Positions 43,001 to 52,231 of a stretch of DNA of 64,000 nucleotides are shown piece by piece. Source of the stretch: Glutamicibacter sp. MNS18 (GTDB taxonomy: Bacteria; Actinomycetota; Actinomycetes; Actinomycetales; Micrococcaceae); assembly GCF_026107515.2 (NCBI RefSeq), contig NZ_JAPCHW010000006.1, positions 1-64,000 on the forward strand. The letters run 5' to 3'. The notes beneath the pieces are model-generated. The model made no database searches. It was not told where the DNA came from and saw only the letters and a program-made list of their open reading frames with translations. The position numbers and the translations under genes are program-made. Position 1 is the stretch's first letter; every line of letters begins with the position of its first letter.

Positions 43001-43435
43001 CTCGGAGATGTCGACACCAACAGCTTCGACACCAATGTGGCCATCCTGCCGGTCGCATTGTCGGCTCTGGGGCTGGATGAATCCAGCACCGAGATCTCCT
43101 ACCGGGTACAGGCCTACTCCTGGTACCACACCGACGACGATGGCGCGTTGGTGCCGGTGGATGAGACCGAATGGATCAGCTTCGACGTGAGCGCTCCGCA
43201 ACTGGACTTCGGGGCGAGCGGAACCCTGTTCACCGACGTGAAGAATACCCGCATCCCGGTCACGGTCAAGGACACCGCCAAGGAATCCAAGGTGTTGCTG
43301 CTCCACCTGCATAACGCCACTGGAAACCTCGACGGCAAGAAAACGAAAAAGAAGGCTGACATCAATGACGGCGACCGCGCCCAGGTGCTCACCATTGCGC
43401 CCGCTAAGAAAGGCAAAGGGAAGGGGAACAAGTAG
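40097..43435 (+). CDS. Secreted subtilisin-like (S8) serine peptidase
   Basis: 1112 residues. Start 40097 follows AAGGAGA and gives a Sec signal peptide (basic MITRRTPRLAR, hydrophobic core, cleavage near AAADP). A propeptide-like region leads to the catalytic domain: Asp191 in VLDTGVDYTH, His270 in GHGSHVAG and Ser617 in GTSMATPMVAG, all intact. A PA domain lies between His and Ser (about 430-540). The C-terminal third holds Fn3-like beta domains and ends in a Lys-rich tail (KKGKGKGNK) without sortase motif. It probably degrades extracellular proteins. Preceded by an unusual structured leader. Confidence 0.93.
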   Translation: MITRRTPRLARTIMASATALALAVTVTPLAAADPVPRPADGGEAQSLGGKVNSALSSRKVSGPLAKSNGEVSVYVQLEGAGAFEEVEVKTRKRDTNRVKRIRSDVEGKGRELARASDSRVLYTTSNALRGVALRGDAEDLRELATREDVTKISAIVPKYPTNRGSVIDTGSLESWTALEKTGKGVKIAVLDTGVDYTHAGFGGPGTLEAYAQAQASEALPSADTGLRDPEKFIGGWDLVGDDYNANPSDPDYQPVPKPDPNPLDCQSAGHGSHVAGSSSGYGVTADGATFRGDYTSLTAEQVAQMHVGPGTAPESQIIGIRVFGCAGSSAVVGQALDYVLDPNGDGDFSDRAHVVNMSLGSDRSPTDDPENDIVDALTKAGILSVVASGNAGDVTDVGGSPGNSRSSLTVANTVGSQVTMDAVQVDAPADLAGNVAGQYSVNFDYTSADPAALSGDVVMAPEANRFGCQAFEAGSLEGQWVWLQWSENGEFPCGSGARFDNAAAAGATGVLLDSETNLFDAGIAGNAVIPGAQLTRDNSETLRAAAQAETLSVTLSPDLIGAASGNSGAKDTLNSSSSRGVHGSNGIVKPDVAAPGTQIGSVAVGTGNKPSVKSGTSMATPMVAGIAALVLEGTDYTPEQAKSLIMNTAATDVLATNGEPYGPNRVGTGRVMADAAITSPAYAYDSKNPDLTSVVFGVIELDAKKKFSATRSITVKNTSAKTVKYQLKYIPSTSIPGASYKLDRSSVKVAAGRSAKVKVTLNIDPRKFSKTLDPTMDAVQSGLARQWVSDVTGRVELSSPKAPTLRVPVQAAPKPTASMGAKVDQLKKGKNTTGIKLKGKDVQVGRGSGQVTSLLGAFELGATSPREAKRLDSIPAASAMDLQYVGASSTAGKTGVADGLVNIGISTWENWANLAGATELDIEFDTDADGQADFVSFTTQIDGIDLDLVATFDLANGEQVDLQPVNGVLGDVDTNSFDTNVAILPVALSALGLDESSTEISYRVQAYSWYHTDDDGALVPVDETEWISFDVSAPQLDFGASGTLFTDVKNTRIPVTVKDTAKESKVLLLHLHNATGNLDGKKTKKKADINDGDRAQVLTIAPAKKGKGKGNK

Positions 43436-43483
43436 TCCGCGCTGAGGGCGGGTCCCCGGTTCAGCCAACGGCAGGGCCGGGGA

Positions 43484-44686
43484 TCAGTCCTGCCCGGTGG
43501 ACAGCAGCCGCTCGGCCATGACCACGGTGGCCGCCTGCTCCACCTTGGCGGCGAAGTCGTTGTCCGCCTCCGCTTCGTCGGCGAGCGCCTGCACCATCTG
43601 CAGGGCCGGTTCACTTCGCACGCACAGTGCCATGGTGCCGCCGGCCTGGATGAACTGTACCGCGCGTTGGCCCACCTCGATCCCCGAGACGGCCACCGCA
43701 TCACACAGGTCGTCGGAGATCACCAGCCGCTCGTAACCCAACTCTGTGCGTAGCAGGTCGGTGACCACCGCTTCGGAGAATGGAGCCAGGTTCTGGTCAT
43801 CAAGCTCCGGGTAGCTGGCGTTGGAGATCATCACCCAGGCCAGGTCCTGGGTGATTGAGTCGGCAAAGGGCAGCAGGTACTCGTCCTGTACCGTCGTGGT
43901 GGTGTCCGCCACGTTGGCGGTGGTATCGGTGTTGCCCTTGACCCTCCCCAGACCCGGGAAATGCTTGACCACCGGCTGGATCCCGGACCCATGCAGCGAT
44001 TCGTTGACCTGTCGCACAGTCATGCTCACAGATACCGGGTTGAAAGCGTAGTTCCGTTTCCAATAGCCGATCGGTTCGTTACTCGAGGCCAGTTCTTCGG
44101 GCACGGTGTCGGCCACCGGGGCCAGGTTGATGTTGATTCCGGCCTCGGCCAGTTCCCCTCCAACCACGGCGATGGTTTCACGCAGCCGGGATTCCGACCA
44201 GCCTCCCTGTTCCACGGCGGTGGGTAGCTCACTGAACCCCGGCCCCTGGAGCACCCGCACAAAACCGCCTTCCTGGTCGGTGGCCACCCATACGGGTAGG
44301 TCCTGGGGAAGGTTTCCGGCCAGTGCCTGGGTCATCTTCTCGACCTCATCACGGGTTTGTGTCACCGACAATTGGGAGCGTCCGTGCAGGAAAACACTGC
44401 TGATCCCGGCCTCGGCCAGTGGCTCAAGCTGGGCGGCGGCGGCCCCGGAGGCTGGTACTCCCGCCATAACGAGCATCGCCGCCTGCTGGGCGGGGTCCAA
44501 CGCCTGGACCAGCCCGGCGGCTACCTCGTTGGTGTCGGGAGTCGGGGCTGGTGTGGGGCTCGGAATGGGCGGAGCCGACTCCGACGCACCGCCACCGTCA
44601 CCGGAATCCGGTGCACCCGTAGCACACCCGACCAGGCTCAGAGCCAGCACGGGGACAAGGACACGGGCGCTGCGTATCAGGCTCAT
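43484..44686 (-). CDS. Glycoside hydrolase family 3 lipoprotein (NagZ-like)
   Basis: 400 residues. The start at 44686 gives a lipoprotein signal with lipobox LVGC (Cys21) and a Pro/Thr/Ser-rich linker. The GH3 catalytic barrel shows the NagZ motif KHFPGLGRVKGNTDTT and the nucleophile region VISDDLCDAVAVSG. Such enzymes remove beta-linked N-acetylglucosamine in peptidoglycan turnover; the lipoprotein form acts outside the cell. The KH(F)PGHG consensus has Leu in place of His, which could affect general acid function. Same strand as the upstream umuDC-like genes, 86 bp after them. Confidence 0.85.
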   Translation of the reverse strand: MSLIRSARVLVPVLALSLVGCATGAPDSGDGGGASESAPPIPSPTPAPTPDTNEVAAGLVQALDPAQQAAMLVMAGVPASGAAAAQLEPLAEAGISSVFLHGRSQLSVTQTRDEVEKMTQALAGNLPQDLPVWVATDQEGGFVRVLQGPGFSELPTAVEQGGWSESRLRETIAVVGGELAEAGININLAPVADTVPEELASSNEPIGYWKRNYAFNPVSVSMTVRQVNESLHGSGIQPVVKHFPGLGRVKGNTDTTANVADTTTTVQDEYLLPFADSITQDLAWVMISNASYPELDDQNLAPFSEAVVTDLLRTELGYERLVISDDLCDAVAVSGIEVGQRAVQFIQAGGTMALCVRSEPALQMVQALADEAEADNDFAAKVEQAATVVMAERLLSTGQD

Positions 44687-44772
44687 GAAGTCATTGTGGC
44701 ATTCAATAAGCCTGTTCGCACTATGGACGCGGGTGGCTATCGGACAACTCCCACGTTTCCCATCCCTGACGT

Positions 44773-46104
44773 TCAGGCCCTGACTGCGGGCAATTCCTCC
44801 CAGTCCGTGGTGTACCGCTGGGAGATGAACTCGCGTTTCATCGACCAATCCGGTTCCTGCGCAATCCCGGTCCGCCCCAGCCCGATGGCCCTGGAACCGA
44901 AGCGTTGGGTTACCTGCTGCACCATGTGGCTGATTCGTTCGCCGCCGGTATTGCCTGCCGAGGCGGGCCGCTCTCCTTCGGTGTGGCCAAGCCCCAGTTC
45001 GAGTTCCTCGGCGTCCGGTTCGTCGCTGAGTCCGGAGAGGATCACTCCCCCGCGCACGTAATCGTTCCCGGGCTCCATCAACCCGTCCATGGCCTTCACC
45101 GCCAGGGAAGTGAGCAGGATCGGATCCCGTGTGGCCCGCGGCAGGCGGATCTGCGCCGAGGGGAAGGATTGCTGGCCCGAGGCGAAGCGGCTGGTACCAG
45201 CGGTCACTGTCATGAGGCTGGCATAACGGCCCTCGCTGGCCAAGCGCGAGGCGGCTTTCTGGGCATAGTAGCTCATCACCTCGCGCATCTGTTCCCTGGA
45301 ACGCACGGGGTGGGAAAAGGAGCGGGTGAACATCACCTGCCCCTTGTCCGAACGCTCCTCGACCGGGCCGATACAGCGGGTACCGTTGAGTTCCAGCACG
45401 GTGCGTTGCAGGACCACGGAGAACCTCTTGCGGATCGCCTGCGGATCGGCCGCGGTCAGCTCGGCGATGCTCTGGATTCCCATTCCGGCCAGCTTGCTCC
45501 CGGTTTTCGAGCCCACACCCCACACATCGGTTACCGGAACCAGGGACTTGATCCGCGCCAGCACCGACGGTTCCATGAGTTCCTCTACGCAGACCCCCGC
45601 CAGGTTCGGGTTCTTCTTGGCCACGTGGTTAGCGAATTTGGCCAGGGTCTTGGTCGAGGAAACCCCCACGCAGACCGGGACCCCCACCGCCTGGTGGATC
45701 GCAGCCCGGATACCGGCGGCGCTGCGTTGCACCTGCACCGGTGAACCGGTCAGCCCGAGGAACGACTCGTCAATCGAGTACACCTCCTGCCAGGTACCGA
45801 ACCTGCCCAGTACCTCCATGACCCGGGCGGACATGTCCCCGTAGAGTTCGTAGTTGCTCGAACGCACCACCAGGCCGTGGCTTTGCTGCAGGTCGCGGAC
45901 CTTGAAGTAGGGAACACCCGTGGTGATCCCCAGGTCCTTGGCCTCCTGCGACCGTGCCACCACGCAGCCGTCGTTATTCGAGAGCACGACCACGGGGCGG
46001 TGGCGCAAAGCGGGGTCGAACACACGCTCGCAGGACACGTAGAAATTGTTCACGTCCACCAAGGCGATGTATTCGCCACCGCGTGTGGCCGATTCAGCGG
46101 ACAT
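44773..46104 (-). CDS. umuC: UmuC-like Y-family DNA polymerase
   Basis: 443 residues. Catalytic motifs: [18 protein letters not shown] at the N-terminus and [12 protein letters not shown], with the acidic residues intact. [17 protein letters not shown] is the helix-hairpin-helix. The C-terminal WEELPAVRA end resembles the DUF4113 tail of UmuC rather than DinB. It performs error-prone translesion synthesis. Its start overlaps the umuD stop by 11 bp, the classical umuDC coupling. Confidence 0.92.
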   Translation of the reverse strand: MSAESATRGGEYIALVDVNNFYVSCERVFDPALRHRPVVVLSNNDGCVVARSQEAKDLGITTGVPYFKVRDLQQSHGLVVRSSNYELYGDMSARVMEVLGRFGTWQEVYSIDESFLGLTGSPVQVQRSAAGIRAAIHQAVGVPVCVGVSSTKTLAKFANHVAKKNPNLAGVCVEELMEPSVLARIKSLVPVTDVWGVGSKTGSKLAGMGIQSIAELTAADPQAIRKRFSVVLQRTVLELNGTRCIGPVEERSDKGQVMFTRSFSHPVRSREQMREVMSYYAQKAASRLASEGRYASLMTVTAGTSRFASGQQSFPSAQIRLPRATRDPILLTSLAVKAMDGLMEPGNDYVRGGVILSGLSDEPDAEELELGLGHTEGERPASAGNTGGERISHMVQQVTQRFGSRAIGLGRTGIAQEPDWSMKREFISQRYTTDWEELPAVRA

Positions 46105-46510
46105 AGTGCAGGCACCTGGTCACCAGGCCGAAGACCTCGACATCATCGGCCTCGGCCAGCCACTGGGGGTCTTCGGACTCGTCACTGAGCAGGCCGGCCC
46201 TCCCCTGTTCCAGCTGCCAGCGGCGAACGAGCAACTGGTCGTTGTGGCGGAGCACCACCACACTGCCGTGTTTGGGAATCCGGGCGCGGTCCACGATGAT
46301 CTCGTCTCCGTCGTAAATCCCGGCCGAGGTCATCGAATTGCCGCTGACCCGCATGATGAAGCTGGAGACCCGGTCGGTGATCAGCAAGCGGTTCAGGTCA
46401 AGTCCGGCGTCGTAGTAGTCCCGGGCAGGCGAAGGGAACCCCATGGCCTGCACGGCGCTCACCGGTCCCGCACTTGATGGTTCGGGGACCACCGGTTCTC
46501 CTGTTCCCAT
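46094..46510 (-). CDS. umuD: UmuD-like S24 protein with altered catalytic dyad
   Basis: 138 residues from ATG 46510 (46531 is an alternative). The order [25 protein letters not shown] (Ser59), [10 protein letters not shown] aligns closely with UmuD. The dyad Lys, expected in VKK or VKR, is Arg96 in LLVRRW, with the same 37-residue spacing from Ser. The cleavage site (Cys-Gly in E. coli) aligns to Met-Gly. RecA-stimulated self-cleavage may therefore be impaired or different. Only a half SOS site (TCGAAC) is visible upstream of the gene. Confidence 0.88.
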   Translation of the reverse strand: MGTGEPVVPEPSSAGPVSAVQAMGFPSPARDYYDAGLDLNRLLITDRVSSFIMRVSGNSMTSAGIYDGDEIIVDRARIPKHGSVVVLRHNDQLLVRRWQLEQGRAGLLSDESEDPQWLAEADDVEVFGLVTRCLHYVR

Positions 46511-46636
46511 AACCCGCCAATTTTCGCACATATATTCGAACTACATGAATTCTAGCAAGGATCCGCCCAATGATGTCTATGCTGGTACAACAAATGAGAT
46601 CCGCCGACGGGTCACCCAGCGAGGAAAAGAGCCGTA

Positions 46637-47488
46637 TTGCAGAAGGTACTACTGGTCAGCTGTGGGGACGTCGGAATAGAAACCGGCCTGCGCTTCCAGG
46701 CACGCGGGGCGAAAGTTACCGCGTGGCGTAGAAGCCCCGAGCACTTGCCGGCGATTTTCGACGCCCATCGGGTTGACGTGGCCAACGGGGAGCTTCCACC
46801 CATCGATCCCGAAACGGAGATCGTACTGTTCACCCCGGTGCCTTCCCGCCGCGATCTGGCCGGATACGAACTGAATTACCTGCGCACCACCCAGCGGCTG
46901 GTCACCGCCCTGCAGGCCCAAGCCCCCTCGCTCTCACGCTTCTTCTATATATCCTCCACATCGGTGAACGCGGGTCAGGACGGACAGTGGGTGGACGAAC
47001 ACCACGCCAAGGCCCCATCACGGCCCACCGCACGGATCCTGGCGCAGACCGAGGACCTGTTGCTGGAATCCGGGCTTCCGGTGACGATCCTGCGGGCCTC
47101 GGGAATCTACGGTCCGGGCCGCACCCGCCTGATTGATCTGGTGCGCTCGGGCAGCGCCAGGTTGCCGTCCGGATCCCGGTGGACCAACCGGATCCACCGG
47201 GACGACCTGGCCAAGGCCGTGGTCCACCTCGCCGAATTCGGGCAAGGCATCAAGGACCTGTATCTGGTTACCGATAACCGTCCGTCGCAATTGGCCGAAG
47301 TCTACGAACACCTGGCAGCGTCCCTGGGTGTACCCCTGCTCGCGACCGAGGATGACGCGCCACAGCCGGCCACCGATCGGCGACTGAGTAATACGTTGCT
47401 ACGCTCCACCGGCTGGGAACCGACCTTCCCCGACTACCGGGAAGGGTATCGGGCCATCATTCGCGGCTCAGCCAAGCGCCACCACTGA
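46637..47488 (+). CDS. NAD-dependent epimerase/dehydratase-like SDR (YeeZ-like)
   Basis: 283 residues. N-terminal VLLVSCGDVGIETGLRFQARG is a slightly modified Rossmann motif; FYISSTSVNAG and GIYGPGRTRLIDLVRSG match extended SDRs of the YeeZ/atypical type. The start is a TTG at 46637 preceded by GAGGAAAAG. Active-site Tyr/Lys are not in the standard YxxxK, as is common in atypical SDRs, so function is unclear. Divergent from umuD and convergent with dadA. Confidence 0.75.
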   Translation: MQKVLLVSCGDVGIETGLRFQARGAKVTAWRRSPEHLPAIFDAHRVDVANGELPPIDPETEIVLFTPVPSRRDLAGYELNYLRTTQRLVTALQAQAPSLSRFFYISSTSVNAGQDGQWVDEHHAKAPSRPTARILAQTEDLLLESGLPVTILRASGIYGPGRTRLIDLVRSGSARLPSGSRWTNRIHRDDLAKAVVHLAEFGQGIKDLYLVTDNRPSQLAEVYEHLAASLGVPLLATEDDAPQPATDRRLSNTLLRSTGWEPTFPDYREGYRAIIRGSAKRHH

Positions 47489-47523
47489 TTCCGGACGTCC
47501 GGCCATCCACCGGGAACAGCAAA

Positions 47524-47574
47524 GCCGCACGTCCTGCCGCGCACCGGAATCCGGTGCGCGGCAGGACGTGCGGC
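47524..47574. terminator. Bidirectional terminator with 24-bp perfect stem
   Basis: The arms 47524-47547 and 47551-47574 are fully complementary (starting GCCGCACGTCC), with a 3-nt AAT loop. It sits between the convergent SDR and DadA genes. On the minus strand TTTGCTG follows, so it best terminates dadA. Confidence 0.85.
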
Positions 47575-47587
47575 AGACGTAGTAGGC

Positions 47588-48865
47588 TCAGAAACCCTTG
47601 CGCAGCGGGTTGAAGTGACGTGCCACGCCCGGAACCGACTGGCCGGTGATCTGCGAGGCCAGGATCTTGCCGGTCAATGGGCCCAGAGCCACACCCCACA
47701 TGCCATGGCCGCCACCGACGGAGATGCGTGCGGAGTTGGTTTGGCCGATCAGCGGCAGGCCGTCGGCGGTGCACGGGCGCCCGCCAACCCACTCCTCCTT
47801 GCGGTTCTCCCAATTGATCCCGGCATACACCGGCTTGGCCGCTGCCACGATGGCCTCGATGCGCTTGGGTTCGAGCTTGTGGTTCGCGTCGCGGAATTCC
47901 ATGGTTCCGGCAATGCGGAAGCGGTCCCCCAACGGGGTGCAGGCCACACGCTGGGCTGGGAAGTAGATCGGGTGGGTGGGCATGTGCTCGGGTTCCACGG
48001 TGAAGGAGTAGCCCCGCCCGGCCTGCACCACGATGTTCACACCGAACTTCTTGGTCAGGTCGTTCATCCAGGCGCCGGTGGCCATGACGGCATGGTCTGC
48101 GGTGATCGCCCGCCCCTCGGAGCCGATAACGGTGACCGATCCGCCGTTGTCCCGCACGTCGGTGACGTTGAAGGCACCGATGATGTCGCCGCCACGGGCA
48201 ATCACGGACTCGGCCAGCGAATCCATGTACTTGGGAGGGTTCAGGAAGCGCTGGTTCTTAATGGCAATACCGGCTGCCACCTCGCCGGAGAGGGTCGGCT
48301 CGATTTCCCGCAACTCGTCACCGGTGAGCAGGTCGAACTCGACATTGCCCCCGGTCTTGTGGATCATCTCGAATTCATGCAGCAGCCCGTCACGGTCAGC
48401 CAGGCTGCGGAAGCCCGTGAGGAACGGGTTGGCGGGCAGGGTCTTCTCAGACACACCGGGACCGGCCTGGGTCGACTCAGAAATCTCGTCAAACGCGTCC
48501 AGACCGGTGGTGCCGATCTCGGAGAAGGTGCGCATGGCCTTCTCCCAATTCTTCGGGGTCGAATGCCAGGCGAAACCGAGCAGGAAGCGAATCAACTTGG
48601 CATCGGCCTTCAGTGGGATGTAGAGCGGCGAGGCGGGGTCGAACATCATCTTCAAGCCGTTGGTGAATACCGACGGTTCGGCGATCGGCAGGGTCAACGC
48701 CGGGGTCAGCCACCCGGCATTACCCCATGATGCACCCGAAGCAACCCCACCGCGGTCAACAACGGTCACCTTGACACCCTGCTCCTGCAGGTACCAAGCG
48801 GTAGACAGCCCAACGAAGCCGGCTCCGACAATGACAACATGATCCGGCGATACACCCTTGGCCAT
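47588..48865 (-). CDS. dadA: D-amino acid dehydrogenase / DadA-family FAD oxidoreductase
   Basis: 425 residues. Start 48865 (MAKGVSPDHVVIVGAGFVGLSTAW) follows AAGGAGT. The GxGxxG FAD motif is followed by GASWGNAGWLTPAL and, near the end, GGRPCTADGLPLIG and GHGMWGVALGPLTGKILAS, which are DadA hallmarks. It oxidatively deaminates D-amino acids (for example D-alanine), passing electrons to the respiratory chain; glycine oxidase-like substrates cannot be excluded. Monocistronic. Confidence 0.85.
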   Translation of the reverse strand: MAKGVSPDHVVIVGAGFVGLSTAWYLQEQGVKVTVVDRGGVASGASWGNAGWLTPALTLPIAEPSVFTNGLKMMFDPASPLYIPLKADAKLIRFLLGFAWHSTPKNWEKAMRTFSEIGTTGLDAFDEISESTQAGPGVSEKTLPANPFLTGFRSLADRDGLLHEFEMIHKTGGNVEFDLLTGDELREIEPTLSGEVAAGIAIKNQRFLNPPKYMDSLAESVIARGGDIIGAFNVTDVRDNGGSVTVIGSEGRAITADHAVMATGAWMNDLTKKFGVNIVVQAGRGYSFTVEPEHMPTHPIYFPAQRVACTPLGDRFRIAGTMEFRDANHKLEPKRIEAIVAAAKPVYAGINWENRKEEWVGGRPCTADGLPLIGQTNSARISVGGGHGMWGVALGPLTGKILASQITGQSVPGVARHFNPLRKGF

Positions 48866-49217
48866 GATTTGCACTCCTTGAATTCTTCCGGCGTTCCCCT
48901 GGCACAGGGGAAGTACTTCGCTCTCACCTTCTCGGCTTTTCCCGGCATTTGCAACGGGATCCGATAAATCATCGGTGATCTGGAACACATGATCCAAATA
49001 TCCGAATAAAATCAATTGGTTCCAATGATTCTCCGCAATAAATTTGGCCGATTCCCGATATTGACACAAGGTTCCCCGAATACGGCATGAAATCCCATGT
49101 TTTCACGACTCGGCTCGGCCATGCCCCCGGCAGGGCCCGAAACGCAAGGCCCAATCGGCCCTGCGTAGACTGGTAGCAAGGACCCGACATGTCAAGCTAA
49201 AGGACAATACGCCGACC
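48866..49217. other. Divergent promoter region between dadA and the 395-residue protein gene
   Basis: A 352-bp gap with no gene I can support. It must hold the dadA promoter and that of the downstream plus-strand gene. No clear operator or known motif is seen. Confidence 0.4.
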
Positions 49218-50405
49218 ATGGCAACACGCAAGCCCAGCAAGAAGAAGACCTCCCAGGGACACCCGGCACGCCGTGATGGCGCCAGCTCGGTGCCTTTCGA
49301 AACAGAGGTACGTCAAGCCCTGCAGCCTTTCAAGCAAGGCCTGCACCGCCACTTCCAACAGGAGTCCTCCTCCGAAACCCGCTCGGCCCTGGAAGGATTG
49401 ACCACTTTGCTGACGGTGCATGCCCAGCTGCGCAAGGAAGTCAACATCACCTCCTTTGACACCGCCGCCTTGGGCGAACAGCTCGGGCATTTGCGCTCCC
49501 TGGGTGAAGATGTGCTGCGCACCAGCGCGAACCTGTTGAAGCAGTATCTGGTTTTCCTCGGTCAGAGCGCCAACTTCGGCGGAAGTGTCGAGGATTTCAA
49601 GTCCAGCTTCGAATTCCTGTCGAAAATGGCCGGTGATTCACCCATCGTTGTCCCCTTCATGGAAGACGACGAGGCCAACGCGGCGTTCGAGCAGTTGCCG
49701 ATGGTCTTCGCCGCCCGGGAACTGCTGGCCTGGGTGGGCGCGGGGCAACCCACCGACCCGAGCGGCGTGCTGCACGGCCAGACACTGGCGCAGGCCGCAG
49801 AGGCGCTGGGCATGCTGATCAAGGTGGAGGAATCGGCCGACGCCGGGGCAACGGCCTGGGAACCGGCCGATGGAAGCATCGTGGGCTCACTGGCCGAGGT
49901 ACCGCGGCTCGCCGCGTACTGGGATGCGCTGATCGGTACCGCGCTGTTGCGCTACGAAACCCCGAATGCGGTGCCCACGGACAACCTGCTCCAGGCGTTG
50001 AACTCGACCACTGGGGCCGGTTCCCGCCTGATCAAGGAACTGATCGCCGAAGTACTGTTCTCCCACGTTTTGACCCATGCGCTGGCGGTTCCGGGACAGG
50101 GCCATGTGGCGGAGATGGTCGCCGGGGTGTTGAGCAACGCGGCCTCGTCAAACCAGCCGCGAACCGACTTTGCCCTGCAGACCCCCGGAATCGAGGACCT
50201 GCCCGAAGAGCAGCACCACCTGCTACCGCAGTTGCAAGCCACCGTACCCCAGGTGGAGCGCGTACTGCGTTGCTTCGAGCGCGAGGGCCTGGTGACCATC
50301 GGCGAATACATTTCGGTCCCCGAGGTGGTCCGCGTATCCCTTGAGCGTGCCTTGGAGAAGGTCTCGGACCGGTTGCTGGCCGGCCAGGCCGGAGACGAAG
50401 CCTGA
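49218..50405 (+). CDS. Soluble protein of unknown function, 395 residues
   Basis: No signal peptide or membrane segment. A Lys/Ser-rich N-terminus is followed by an all-helical, Leu/Ala-rich body with long amphipathic stretches. The sequence shows no enzyme motif I recognise. It stands alone between dadA (divergent) and a nitroreductase gene (convergent), and ends in a strong hairpin. Confidence 0.65.
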   Translation: MATRKPSKKKTSQGHPARRDGASSVPFETEVRQALQPFKQGLHRHFQQESSSETRSALEGLTTLLTVHAQLRKEVNITSFDTAALGEQLGHLRSLGEDVLRTSANLLKQYLVFLGQSANFGGSVEDFKSSFEFLSKMAGDSPIVVPFMEDDEANAAFEQLPMVFAARELLAWVGAGQPTDPSGVLHGQTLAQAAEALGMLIKVEESADAGATAWEPADGSIVGSLAEVPRLAAYWDALIGTALLRYETPNAVPTDNLLQALNSTTGAGSRLIKELIAEVLFSHVLTHALAVPGQGHVAEMVAGVLSNAASSNQPRTDFALQTPGIEDLPEEQHHLLPQLQATVPQVERVLRCFEREGLVTIGEYISVPEVVRVSLERALEKVSDRLLAGQAGDEA

Positions 50406-50418
50406 TTTTCCAACCAAG

Positions 50419-50459
50419 AAGGCCTCGGTCCCGTCAACCGCTGATGGGACCGAGGCCTT
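50419..50459. terminator. Hairpin between convergent genes
   Basis: AAGGCCTCGGTCCC (50419-50432) pairs with GGGACCGAGGCCTT (50446-50459), 14 perfect pairs with a 13-nt loop. Shared by the plus-strand gene ending at 50405 and the minus-strand nitroreductase gene ending at 50478. Confidence 0.75.
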
Positions 50460-50477
50460 GGTTATCGGCAAGGCAAC

Positions 50478-51098
50478 CTACAGGCTGCGCACCGCGAAAT
50501 CTGCTTCGTGCCGTGGCAGGCGCTGGAACCAGGCGTTCTCCCCCGGCTTGCCGATGTTCACGATCAGGAAGGACTTGTACCCGGTTTCCGCGTTGATCGC
50601 GGCATCCAGAGCGGCATGGTCAAAGCCGCCCATGGGACCAACCGCCAGACCCGCGGCGCGAACGGCCATCATGAAATACCCTGCCTGCAGCCAGGCATTG
50701 TTGCTGCCCACCGACGAACGCATGGTCGACTCCTCGAACATGGCCTTGCGCTCCGCAGCATGCGGGAAGAAGTACTCGAAGGTCTCATGCCATTCGGGGT
50801 CAAAGGACAGGACGGCCAGCGCCGGTGCGGCCAACGCCTTGGCGGCATTGGAACCGCTCATGGTTGCGGCCACCGCGCGGCGGGCACCCTCGGACTTGAT
50901 CCAAGCGATGCGCAGCGGCTGGTTATTCATCAGTGTAGGGCCCATCCTAGTTGCCTCGTAGATCGCATCCAGGGTTTCGTCCGCCACCGGCTCGTCGATG
51001 AACGAGTTCGCACTGCGTGCCTCGAAGAACAGCTGATCCATCACCTCGGGGGCAAGCACGAAGGCCTCGGAAGCGCTGGCGGTGAGTTGCTCGGTCAC
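50478..51098 (-). CDS. Nitroreductase-family protein, RutE-like
   Basis: 206 residues. The FMN-binding core FFEARSANSFIDEPVADETL, ATRMGPTLMNNQPLRIAWI, SSVGSNNAWLQAGYFMMAVRAAGLAVGPMGGFD is typical of the RutE/HadB subgroup (malonic semialdehyde reductase). No other rut genes adjoin, so the physiological substrate is open: malonic semialdehyde, enals or nitro compounds. An AAGGAGA ribosome site precedes the start. Confidence 0.85.
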   Translation of the reverse strand: MTEQLTASASEAFVLAPEVMDQLFFEARSANSFIDEPVADETLDAIYEATRMGPTLMNNQPLRIAWIKSEGARRAVAATMSGSNAAKALAAPALAVLSFDPEWHETFEYFFPHAAERKAMFEESTMRSSVGSNNAWLQAGYFMMAVRAAGLAVGPMGGFDHAALDAAINAETGYKSFLIVNIGKPGENAWFQRLPRHEADFAVRSL

Positions 51099-51356
51099 TG
51101 GTTCTCCTTGGGACAGCTAAAGCTTGACCCTTTAACCTTTGACTACCCGCAACCATCCACGCAACCCTTTGTGGCGGGAGACACATTCGCGGCAATCTAA
51201 TATACGCTAAATATACATATTGTCCGTCACTGGTGGCGGACCCGGCCATGGGGCTACCGTGGTAGGTAGGACATCAACTGCAGCTGGGCACGGGTAAATC
51301 CGAGCATTTCCAGTCCTGACAAACGCAGGAGGTCAGCCCAGCAAAGGAGCACGATC

Positions 51357-52187
51357 ATGGGACGCAAGATCACCCGACGGCGCATCATCCGTGCCACCAT
51401 GGACGGGCGGCGCACTACCCGGGAGGAAAAACTCGCCGGCGAAGAGCCCTTGGAAATCCGCTTCGGTTCCACTTCCTTCACCACCTCGATGCGCACCCCG
51501 GGTGACGACTTCGATCTGGTGGCCGGCTTCCTGCTGGCCGAAGGCATCGTGGAACGCGCCGAGCATCTGTCCTCCATGCGTTACTGTGCCGGCACCGACG
51601 AGGACGGCAACCAGACCTACAACGTCATCGAGGTCCAGCTGGGGATCGGTGCCCGGCATCCGGATCTAACCCTGGCCCGCAATGTCGTAACCAGCTCCGC
51701 CTGCGGGATCTGCGGCACCAACTCCATCGAGGAAGTGCGCAAGAAATCCCGCCACACGCCGGATCCCACCGACGGGTTGGTTGAGCTCGAAACACTGCTG
51801 CGGATGCCGGACACCCTGCGCGACTCGCAACGCCTGTTCTCCGCCACCGGCGGGGTCCATGCCGCGGGCCTGTTCAACACCGCCGGTGAACTGCTGGTGC
51901 TGCGCGAGGACGTAGGGCGGCACAACGCCGTGGACAAGGTCATCGGTGCGGCGGTGCGCGAATCCCTGTTGCCGCTGCGCGATACCGTCCTGCAGGTTTC
52001 CGGCCGGGCGTCCTTCGAACTGGTCCAGAAGGCGGCCATGGCCGGTATCCCGGTGCTCAGCGCCGTGAGCGCACCCTCATCCCTGGCCGTGGAACTGGCC
52101 GATGAATCTGGACTGACCCTGGCCGCATTCTCCCGCGGCACCAGCATCAACCTATACACTCATGCACAACGCGTTGTGGGCGCCTGA
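51357..52187 (+). CDS. fdhD: Formate dehydrogenase accessory sulfurtransferase FdhD
   Basis: 276 residues. The catalytic loop SSACGICG supplies Cys116 and Cys119, which relay sulfur from a cysteine desulfurase to the molybdenum cofactor. Other FdhD landmarks are PLEIRFG, TPGDDFDLVAGFLLAEGIV, ATGGVHAAGLF and EDVGRHNAVDKVIG. It is 44 bp upstream of the molybdoenzyme gene it presumably activates. A GGAG-type site lies upstream of the ATG. Confidence 0.95.
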   Translation: MGRKITRRRIIRATMDGRRTTREEKLAGEEPLEIRFGSTSFTTSMRTPGDDFDLVAGFLLAEGIVERAEHLSSMRYCAGTDEDGNQTYNVIEVQLGIGARHPDLTLARNVVTSSACGICGTNSIEEVRKKSRHTPDPTDGLVELETLLRMPDTLRDSQRLFSATGGVHAAGLFNTAGELLVLREDVGRHNAVDKVIGAAVRESLLPLRDTVLQVSGRASFELVQKAAMAGIPVLSAVSAPSSLAVELADESGLTLAAFSRGTSINLYTHAQRVVGA

Positions 52188-52231
52188 ACCACTGCACCGA
52201 ATGCGCCCCTGAACCCCGGATGGAGATAGCC

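Noticed and set aside
46530-46547. Full SOS (LexA) box upstream of umuD
   Set aside because: Only the half TCGAAC is present; the other half (TGAATT) does not match GTTCGA.
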